Assembly: GCA_964370755.1 (NCBI GenBank)
Contig: CAYJKL010000020.1
Location: forward strand, 1-21,078
Origin: CAKOSP01 sp964370755
GTDB taxonomy: Bacteria; Bacillota_I; Bacilli_A; RF39; UBA660
DNA: 21,078 nucleotides
Direction of reading: 5' to 3'
This document shows positions 16,501-21,078 of the stretch, one piece after another. Below the pieces are notes generated by a model that saw nothing but the letters and a program-made list of their open reading frames with translations, had not been told where the DNA came from and made no database searches. Both the position numbers and the translations under genes were made by a program. The number at the start of each line of letters is the position of its first letter. The stretch's first letter is position 1.

Positions 16501-17145
16501 ATGATTTTATTTAGTATTGCTTTTAGAACTGTGTTTTTTTATATTTTAATTATGGTTTTATATAGATTAATGGGGAAAAGAGAAATTGGTCAGCTTGGTA
16601 TAATTGATTTAATTGTTACGATATTGATTGCTGAGTTTGTGGCTATATCTATTGAAAATTTAGATCAAAGTATTTTTCAGACAATTATTCCAATTTTAAT
16701 ACTTGTGTTTTTAGAAATAGGGATTGCTTATTTAAGTATTAAATTTAGAAATGTTAGAGCTCTTGTTGATGGTAAACCTTCCTTAATTATTTGTGATGGT
16801 AAAGTTAATTATAAAGAAATGATTAAACAAAGATACTCTCTTGATGATTTACTACTTAATATAAGGCAGCAAAATATTGCTTCTTTAGAAGATGTTGAGT
16901 ATGCTTTTTTAGAAACTAATGGGAGATTATCAGTTTTTAAATATGAACTTTATAAAAAGAAAGGAAGTTACCCGATGCCTTTAATAGTGGATGGGGGAGT
17001 AAATGAAGTGACGCTTAAAAAACTTAAGAAAAATGAGACTTGGCTTAATAAAGAATTGTCTAAGAATGACGTGAGCCTTAAAAATATTTTTTATGCATTT
17101 TACAAAAATAAACAATTATTTATAATAAATAAAGATAATGTTTAA
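16501..17145 (+). CDS. DUF421 (YetF/YdfR-like) membrane protein
   Basis: Three N-terminal hydrophobic helices (about 3-20, 33-50, 58-76) are followed by a cytoplasmic domain. The family signature MGKREIGQLGIIDLIVTILIAEF spans the first loop and helix 2, and the domain carries GKPSLIICDGKVNYKEM (91-107) and LDDLLLNIRQQNIASLEDVEYAFLETNGRLSV, both typical of DUF421. The 214-residue length is normal. Family members in Bacillus affect spore or membrane properties, but the biochemical role is not established. It is divergent from the TIGR04086-like gene and probably monocistronic, since a new promoter precedes the next gene. Confidence 0.9.
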   Translation: MILFSIAFRTVFFYILIMVLYRLMGKREIGQLGIIDLIVTILIAEFVAISIENLDQSIFQTIIPILILVFLEIGIAYLSIKFRNVRALVDGKPSLIICDGKVNYKEMIKQRYSLDDLLLNIRQQNIASLEDVEYAFLETNGRLSVFKYELYKKKGSYPMPLIVDGGVNEVTLKKLKKNETWLNKELSKNDVSLKNIFYAFYKNKQLFIINKDNV

Positions 17146-17152
17146 AAATATC

Positions 17153-17181
17153 TAGAAAAATATTAAAAAATATATTATAAT
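17153..17181 (+). promoter_or_regulatory. Promoter for the PfkB-family gene
   Basis: A perfect -10 TATAAT (17176-17181) lies 17 bases after a poor -35 TAGAAA (17153-17158). The ribosome site AGAGGTG and the ATG at 17207 follow. Confidence 0.55.
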
Positions 17182-17206
17182 TAAGAAGAGATAAAGAGGT
17201 GTAGAT

Positions 17207-18271
17207 ATGAAAGTATTATGTATAGGACATGCGTCTTATGATATTAGTTGTTTAATGGATGGTTATCCAACTGAAAATCAAAAGTTTACTGTTACTGAAA
17301 AAATTGAAACAGGTGGAGGGCAAGCTGCTAATGAAGCTTGTATGCTTGCTAAATGGGGAATAGAAACGTATTTAGCTGCTACAGTTGGTAATGATTCATA
17401 TGGTGAGAAGATGAAGAAAGAGTTTGACATGTTTGGTGTTAAAAATGCTTGTCTTGAAACATCATTTGATAAAGATTCTTCAGTTTCATTTGTTATAATA
17501 AATAAAGCAAATGGATCTAGAACTGTAGTTAATATTGCAGATGATAAGACTAGTCCTCATCTAAAAAAAGAAGAATTTCCTATTGAACCTGATTTAGTTT
17601 TAGTAGATGGATATGAGTATCATGCTAGTTTAAGTGCTTTAAGTAAGTATGCTGAAAAAATAACTATGATAGATGCTGGTAAAGCAACTCCAGAAGTAAT
17701 CGAACTTAGTAAACTTTGTAAATATGTTATTTGTTCAAAAGATTTTGCTGAAAAAGTATCTGGTATTAAAGCTGATGTAAGTAATCCAAGTACGCTTCTT
17801 ACAATGTATAATAGAATTAAAGAAAGATATCCTAAGAGTGAACTTGTTATAACTCTTGAAGAAATTGGGGCTATGTATACTTTTAATAATGAAATTAAAG
17901 TAATGCCTGGTATTAAAGTTGATGTTAAAGATACTACTGCAGCAGGAGATATATTTCATGGGGCATTTGCTTACTGTATTTTAAATAATTATCCAATTGA
18001 AAAAACAGTTGCTTATGCTAATATAGCAGCAGGGTTATCATGTGCTACTATTGGTGGTAAGCTATCTATACCAAACTTAAATAACGTAATATCGTATTAT
18101 AATAGCAAAATGGGGGTGCAAAATAATGCAGTACAACAACCAAATCCGGGAGGGCAAGTTGGGGCGCAAGCTCAAATGCCAGCCACTCCAGCCGCGCCAA
18201 ACGCAGCTCCAACGCAGCAACCAGCGCCAACTGCCGGACCAGCTCCTACTAACCCAAATCCCGGTGCTTGA
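17207..18271 (+). CDS. PfkB-family carbohydrate/nucleoside kinase with Pro/Ala-rich tail
   Basis: Ribokinase-fold kinase that phosphorylates a sugar or nucleoside; the substrate cannot be named. The N-terminal GHASYDISCLMDGYP and the glycine motif ETGGGQAANEA (35-44) bind substrate. ITLEEIGAMY lies in the nucleotide region. The C-terminal signature is DTTAAGDIFHGAFAY (242-256), with general base D248 and Ala in place of the usual first Gly of the GAGD anion hole. The kinase domain ends near residue 300. A tail of about 54 residues rich in Pro, Ala, Gln, Asn and Gly follows and stops at a TGA, just where an Smr domain begins in the next frame. The tail may be the linker of a PfkB-Smr fusion. 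Confidence 0.88.
   Translation: MKVLCIGHASYDISCLMDGYPTENQKFTVTEKIETGGGQAANEACMLAKWGIETYLAATVGNDSYGEKMKKEFDMFGVKNACLETSFDKDSSVSFVIINKANGSRTVVNIADDKTSPHLKKEEFPIEPDLVLVDGYEYHASLSALSKYAEKITMIDAGKATPEVIELSKLCKYVICSKDFAEKVSGIKADVSNPSTLLTMYNRIKERYPKSELVITLEEIGAMYTFNNEIKVMPGIKVDVKDTTAAGDIFHGAFAYCILNNYPIEKTVAYANIAAGLSCATIGGKLSIPNLNNVISYYNSKMGVQNNAVQQPNPGGQVGAQAQMPATPAAPNAAPTQQPAPTAGPAPTNPNPGA
18113..18262 (+). other. GC-rich low-complexity linker-coding segment
   Basis: Codes for repeated Pro, Ala, Gln, Asn and Thr in the PfkB frame (motifs such as PATPAAP, PTQQPAP and NPNP). Bases 18181-18240 contain 41 G or C out of 60, far above the surrounding AT-rich sequence. Most of this follows from CCN and GCN codons. 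The third frame through the same bases gives a Gln/Arg/Leu-rich peptide that looks like a shadow. Confidence 0.85.
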
Positions 18272-18497
18272 TTTACACGGAGAGGAAGCAGCATTTGTTA
18301 ATGCTCTTTTAAATGAATTTGTTAGAGATAGTCATAAGATGAGACATAAATATATCAAAGTTATTCATGGAAAGAGTACTAATATACTTACAAATGAAGT
18401 TCATAGTGTACTAAGAAAGCATAGTTTAGTAGCCAGTTTTGGCTTAAATAACTGGAATTTAGGAGAAACTATAATAGAATTAAAACCCTTGAAATAA
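18264..18497 (+). CDS. Smr domain (MutS2-type C-terminal nuclease domain), start uncertain
   Basis: A full Smr domain begins VLDLHGEEAAFVNALLNEF and continues YIKVIHGKSTNIL (canonical form is HGxGxGxL) to NLGETIIELKPLK. Smr domains are endonucleases or nucleic-acid binders found alone or at the MutS2 C-terminus. The frame is +1 relative to PfkB. I place the minimal start at the GTG at 18264, which has no ribosome site and overlaps the PfkB end by eight bases. An ATG at 18126 in the same frame has GGGGGTG seven bases upstream and would add a Gln/Arg-rich 46-residue leader. The third option is frameshifting from PfkB at CCC (18260-18262). The domain itself is certain; how it is translated is not. 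Confidence 0.75.
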   Translation: MLDLHGEEAAFVNALLNEFVRDSHKMRHKYIKVIHGKSTNILTNEVHSVLRKHSLVASFGLNNWNLGETIIELKPLK

Positions 18498-18507
18498 AGG
18501 ATTTTTT
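18482..18507 (+). terminator. Terminator after the Smr domain
   Basis: AAAAcCCTT (18482-18490) pairs with AAGGaTTTT (18497-18505) across a six-base loop with one mismatch, ending in six Ts. The Smr stop codon lies in the hairpin. Confidence 0.55.
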
Positions 18508-18520
18508 GTAACTTTTAGAT

Positions 18521-18538
18521 TACATTTGACAAAATGTA
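18521..18538 (+). promoter_or_regulatory. Inverted repeat over a -35 element, candidate operator
   Basis: TACATTT-GACA-AAATGTA is a perfect 7-bp inverted repeat with a four-base centre, lying across the TTGACA hexamer of the next promoter. A repressor bound here would block RNA polymerase. In AT-rich DNA such palindromes also arise by chance. Confidence 0.4.
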
Positions 18539-18554
18539 TCATATATGTTATAAT
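18526..18554 (+). promoter_or_regulatory. Perfect consensus sigma-A promoter with extended -10
   Basis: TTGACA (18526-18531), 17-base spacer, TATAAT (18549-18554), with TGT directly before the -10. All twelve consensus positions match. This is the strongest promoter in the window and drives a single unknown gene. Confidence 0.9.
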
Positions 18555-18578
18555 GTATGTGTATTGGGGGTATAAAAA

Positions 18579-18998
18579 ATGAAAGGATTCGTTTTAGATT
18601 ATATTGACGAGAATGAATTTCGTAAGTTAGAAAGGGCTTTAAAGAAGTATAATATGCTTGCTTTTAAGAAACTTAACTTCGATTATTATCCGGCTCTTAG
18701 AAATGGTAATATGGTTGGTGAAGTAGTAGCTAAAAATAAAAAAGCTGGTACTGAAACTTATGAACTTAAATTACCAAGTGATAAAACTTTTGCTCAAATT
18801 CATGGGGATGTAACTTTAGTTTATACTGTTCATCCTAAAGAAAAAACAGTTATTTTAGAAAAAATAACTCCAGAGCATATATTACTTGAAGGTCATAGAT
18901 CAGAACTTACAACATATAAAGGTATCATGATAAGTAAATCAAATGCATCAAAAGATAAATTCAAAATAGATTTACTTAACATGTTACAAGATAAATAA
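18579..18998 (+). CDS. Hypothetical 139-aa soluble protein behind a very strong promoter
   Basis: I do not recognise this family. It is a lysine- and tyrosine-rich cytosolic-looking protein without signal peptide or membrane helix. It starts MKGFVLDYIDENEFRKLERALKKY, probably helical, followed by a region that looks beta-rich (VGEVVAKNKKAGTETYELKL, DVTLVYTVHPKEKTVILEKI), and ends KIDLLNMLQDK. No cysteine or catalytic motif is seen. GGGGG (18566-18570) lies eight bases before the ATG. It has its own consensus promoter, a terminator on each side and no operon partner, so it is a monocistronic gene that is probably highly expressed or tightly repressed. Confidence 0.85.
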   Translation: MKGFVLDYIDENEFRKLERALKKYNMLAFKKLNFDYYPALRNGNMVGEVVAKNKKAGTETYELKLPSDKTFAQIHGDVTLVYTVHPKEKTVILEKITPEHILLEGHRSELTTYKGIMISKSNASKDKFKIDLLNMLQDK

Positions 18999-19022
18999 AA
19001 AAAGCGCTTAACGGCGCTTTTT
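18999..19022 (+). terminator. Bidirectional intrinsic terminator overlapping the dacA 3' end
   Basis: AAAAAGCGC (18999-19007) and GCGCTTTTT (19014-19022) form a 9-bp stem around a six-base loop, with A-runs and T-runs that work in both directions. The stop and last codons of the minus-strand carboxypeptidase lie inside it. Confidence 0.9.
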
Positions 19023-20204
19023 GCGTGATTTTTTATTCATAGCTGCTATAAAAACTATTAAAAATAAACTTCCACCAAGAATATATTCCCAGTAAGTAGT
19101 AACAAAACCAGGTACTGAAAAAGATAACTCATCATCGTATATATAATCAAAAGTATGTACTACGCTTCCTTGATATAATACATCAACAGTTCCTATCTTT
19201 CCTTTCTCGGTAAGTGGGGTAATATATTCTTGCCCTGTAAAGTTATAAGTAAAATCCTTAGTATTAATATCTTCTAGAGTATAGTACTGAAAACTTTCAT
19301 TAGCTGTTATATTATACTGATGTACATTACTTAGTTTTACATCTATATAATCTAATATATCACCAGACTCATATATATAAACATATTTATAATTTTCGCT
19401 TACATAGTCATAAATACTTAATGCATCAATTATGTGGTTTGGCGTTCTAGTACTTGAATCGGCTCCAGCTGTAACTAGCAGAAAATCAATATCATTAAAT
19501 GTGGCAGTAGATGCAAAGCAGTAACCTGATTCATCCGTAAAACCTGTTTTACCACCAGTTATATAGTTATTTGTAAGTCCTTGTGATGCGATTATTGACT
19601 GATAACTAATGCTCATTGTTATACTTTTGTCACTTGTTAAATATTTTGATGAAGTAAATATTTCTTTAAAGTCTTCGTTTTCAAGAGCGTATAATAATAT
19701 TTTACTTATATCATTTACAGTAGAGTAGTGGTTATCATCATGAAGACCAGTATTATTTGTAAAATTTGTGTTTTCTAAATTAAGTTTTTTTACTAGATCA
19801 TTCATAAGAGCAACAAACTCATTTTCAGAGCCTGCGATGTAGTAGGCAAGTGTTTTAGCAGCGTCTGCTCCGCTTGGTAGCATAAGGCCGTATAATAAGT
19901 CTCTATATGTTACACTTTGACCTAGTTTAAAACCTGCGACTGATGCATTAGCTTCAACTAATCCTTCTAAACCTTCTTCTGGAATAGTAATTTTTTCATC
20001 TAAGTTATCAATTTTTTCTATAGCTGTTATAGCGGTAGCTATTTTTGTTAAACTTGCAACGTATGTAATTTCATCTGCGCCTTGTTGCATAACTAGGGAA
20101 TCATCAGTTAAATTATACATAACATAGTTTTCAGAACTGATGCTAAGTGCGTAAATATTAACTGGAATAATAATTAAAATAAATAATAATATAATCTTTT
20201 TCAT
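19008..20204 (-). CDS. dacA: D-alanyl-D-alanine carboxypeptidase (peptidase S11, DacA-type)
   Basis: Penicillin-binding protein that trims the terminal D-Ala of peptidoglycan stem peptides. A signal peptide MKKIILLFILIIIPVNIYA leads. The catalytic motifs are SLTK (nucleophile S51, K54), SGA (111-113, where SxN is the textbook form) and KTG (219-221, in TGGKTGFTDESG). A C-terminal beta domain follows, then a real transmembrane helix (YILGGSLFLIVFIAAM) and a basic cytoplasmic tail KKSRKKRR; classical DacA has an amphipathic anchor instead. The 398-residue length is normal. Single gene with its own promoter, running towards the 139-residue gene. Confidence 0.92.
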   Translation of the reverse strand: MKKIILLFILIIIPVNIYALSISSENYVMYNLTDDSLVMQQGADEITYVASLTKIATAITAIEKIDNLDEKITIPEEGLEGLVEANASVAGFKLGQSVTYRDLLYGLMLPSGADAAKTLAYYIAGSENEFVALMNDLVKKLNLENTNFTNNTGLHDDNHYSTVNDISKILLYALENEDFKEIFTSSKYLTSDKSITMSISYQSIIASQGLTNNYITGGKTGFTDESGYCFASTATFNDIDFLLVTAGADSSTRTPNHIIDALSIYDYVSENYKYVYIYESGDILDYIDVKLSNVHQYNITANESFQYYTLEDINTKDFTYNFTGQEYITPLTEKGKIGTVDVLYQGSVVHTFDYIYDDELSFSVPGFVTTYWEYILGGSLFLIVFIAAMNKKSRKKRR

Positions 20205-20221
20205 CTTTTACCTCTATGTTA

Positions 20222-20250
20222 ATTATAGCATTTTATTTGAAAAATGTAAA
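20222..20250 (-). promoter_or_regulatory. Promoter for the carboxypeptidase gene
   Basis: On the minus strand, -35 TTTACA (20245-20250), 17-base spacer and perfect -10 TATAAT (20222-20227), followed by AGAGGTAAAAG before the ATG. It is back to back with the tRNA promoter. Confidence 0.8.
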
Positions 20251-20258
20251 TTTAATAC

Positions 20259-20287
20259 TTGCATACCATATAATTTTATGATAAAAT
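20259..20287 (+). promoter_or_regulatory. Promoter for the tRNA pair
   Basis: -35 TTGCAT (20259-20264), 17-base spacer, -10 TAAAAT (20282-20287), 12 bases before the first tRNA. A TATAAT at 20269-20274 is an alternative -10 but lacks a matching -35. Confidence 0.65.
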
Positions 20288-20299
20288 GAATTAGCAAGT

Positions 20300-20376
20300 G
20301 GTCCTCTAGCTCAGCTGGTTAGAGCATCCGGCTCATAACCGGGCGGTCGTAGGTTCGAGTCCTACGAGGACCACCA
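20300..20376 (+). tRNA. tRNA-Met (CAT), elongator type
   Basis: Full cloverleaf of 77 bases with encoded CCA. The acceptor arm GGTCCTC pairs with GAGGACC, the D arm is GCTC/GAGC, and the anticodon loop CTCATAA gives CAT. The first pair G1-C72 rules out initiator tRNA. A CAT tRNA could also be the lysidine-modified tRNA-Ile2; I favour elongator Met but cannot exclude it. Confidence 0.93.
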
Positions 20377-20387
20377 TTGTATTTTTT

Positions 20388-20472
20388 GCAGGCATGGCGA
20401 AATTGGTAGACGCACTAGACTTAGGATCTAGCGGAGTAATCCATGGGGGTTCAAGTCCCTTTGCCTGCACCA
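20388..20472 (+). tRNA. tRNA-Leu (TAG)
   Basis: Type II tRNA of 85 bases with encoded CCA. The acceptor arm GCAGGCA pairs with TGCCTGC, the anticodon stem is CTAGA/TCTAG with loop CTTAGGA (anticodon TAG), and a long variable arm (around CGGAGTAATCCATG) is present, as expected for leucine. It lies 11 bases after tRNA-Met, so the two share a transcript. Confidence 0.96.
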
Positions 20473-20482
20473 ATTAGAAATG

Positions 20483-20510
20483 AACTAGCTTTTAAAAGTT
20501 AGTTTTTTTT
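20483..20510 (+). terminator. Terminator after the tRNA pair
   Basis: AACTAGCTTTT (20483-20493) pairs with AAAAGTTAGTT (20494-20504) with one G-T wobble, followed by a run of Ts to 20510. Confidence 0.8.
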
Positions 20511-20522
20511 ATGAAATTTTGT

Positions 20523-20551
20523 TTGAAATATTCTTCTGTGCGTGGTATAAT
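20523..20551 (+). promoter_or_regulatory. Promoter for the secreted-protein gene at the right edge
   Basis: -35 TTGAAA (20523-20528), 17-base spacer, perfect -10 TATAAT (20546-20551) with a TGG extension. It lies just after the tRNA terminator and 29 bases before the ATG. Confidence 0.8.
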
Positions 20552-20580
20552 TTTATTAAGATAAAAGGAGCATATTTTAC

Positions 20581-21078
20581 ATGAAACAATTTTTATTTAA
20601 AAACAGATTTATAATACCACTTATGGTTATTGCAGTTCTTTTAACAACTATTGGTTTTTCTTATGCGTTTATGCCAAATGAAGCAATCGTTACTACAGAT
20701 GGGAATGCAAGTGCGCAGGTAATAGCAGGAGATGGTTATACGCTTGAGCATGTGAGGAATTCAAGTAAACTGACTGACGTAAGTGGAACTGATTATACAC
20801 TACTTGATATGTCATCAGATGTAATTCTAACAGTAGGAGAACAAATTGATACTACTTATGATTTATATTATAATGTAAAGGTAAATAATTATTTAGATGG
20901 AACAACTACACCAACTGCTAAGGTAATTGTTAAGTTTTACAATCCAAGTGGAACTGAAATAACTAGTTTAACAGGATTTACTAGAGTAACAGTAGGGTCT
21001 ATTACTGGGTTTGATTTAACCGATTATACTGGTAGCATAGAACTTGCTAAAGATTATGCTATAGCAACAAACTCTAGT
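20581..21078 (+). CDS. Secreted or membrane-anchored surface protein, 3' end missing
   Basis: Open to the right edge (166 codons seen, no stop). The ATG has GGAG ten bases upstream. A basic start MKQFLFKNRF is followed by a hydrophobic helix IIPLMVIAVLLTTIGFSYAF, which is a signal peptide or anchor. The exported part is rich in Thr, Ser, Asp, Gly and Val with beta-strand-like stretches (YDLYYNVKVNNYLDG, AKVIVKFYNPSGTEI) and no cysteine, as in many surface or fibre-forming proteins. The family is not recognised. A TasA/camelysin-like or pilin-like role is possible but unsupported by a clear motif. Confidence 0.85.
   Translation, partial: MKQFLFKNRFIIPLMVIAVLLTTIGFSYAFMPNEAIVTTDGNASAQVIAGDGYTLEHVRNSSKLTDVSGTDYTLLDMSSDVILTVGEQIDTTYDLYYNVKVNNYLDGTTTPTAKVIVKFYNPSGTEITSLTGFTRVTVGSITGFDLTDYTGSIELAKDYAIATNSS

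Noticed and set aside
18126..18263. Gln/Arg/Leu-rich leader of the Smr frame as a confident N-terminus
   Set aside because: It has a usable ribosome site, but the peptide looks like the shadow of a Pro/Ala-rich linker in the other frame (CCA-GCG read as CAG-CG). Kept as one of three models, not as the chosen start.

Overview
The window is a chromosomal segment of a very AT-rich Gram-positive bacterium, most likely an uncultured member of the Bacillota (Bacilli, possibly a gut RF39-like or Erysipelotrichia-like lineage). Four things point there: low-GC codon use; a wall toolkit (LTA-synthase-family protein, D,D-carboxypeptidase); the gene order rbgA-rnhB; and strong sigma-A type promoters (TTGACA/TATAAT with 17-base spacers). 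TGA acts as a stop (ends of the thymidylate kinase and PfkB genes) and every Trp I checked is TGG, so the code is standard and not the Mycoplasma code. One 100-N gap with a 55-base duplicated flank shows this is a scaffolded draft or metagenome assembly.

Layout. (1) 57-5529: a tightly overlapping unit rbgA, rnhB, an LTA-synthase-like enzyme and topA, closed by a weak terminator. (2) 5555-6812: promoter, ruvA and a cysteine-rich type IV pilin-like gene interrupted by the assembly gap, then a terminator. (3) 6847-16060: a strong promoter followed by one long head-to-tail run: HAD nucleotidase-like gene, ruvB, folD, glyA, O-antigen-ligase/polymerase-like membrane protein, thymidylate kinase, queA, two unrecognised genes, tgt and a small membrane-anchored protein, ending in a bidirectional terminator. 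(4) 16053-17145: a divergent pair of membrane-protein genes (TIGR04086-like on minus, DUF421 on plus). (5) 17153-18507: a PfkB-family kinase whose Pro/Ala/Gln-rich tail runs out of frame into an Smr domain. (6) 18521-18998: an unknown 139-residue protein behind a perfect consensus promoter with a candidate operator. (7) 19008-20250: a D-Ala-D-Ala carboxypeptidase on minus. (8) 20259-20510: tRNA-Met(CAT) and tRNA-Leu(TAG) with their own promoter and terminator. (9) 20523 to the right edge: a promoter and the start of a secreted or surface protein.

The genes are mostly housekeeping. RbgA acts in 50S assembly; RnhB, TopA and RuvAB in DNA maintenance; FolD, GlyA and thymidylate kinase form a one-carbon/dTMP set in one operon; QueA and Tgt make queuosine in tRNA; the LTA-synthase-like protein, O-antigen-ligase-like protein and carboxypeptidase serve the envelope. 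I found no CRISPR array, phage, transposon or defence island. The most unusual spot is the PfkB/Smr junction (about 18110-18280). It could be a domain fusion joined by a +1 frameshift, two overlapping genes, or a one-base error. Next in interest are the two unknown genes between queA and tgt and the strongly promoted unknown gene at 18579.
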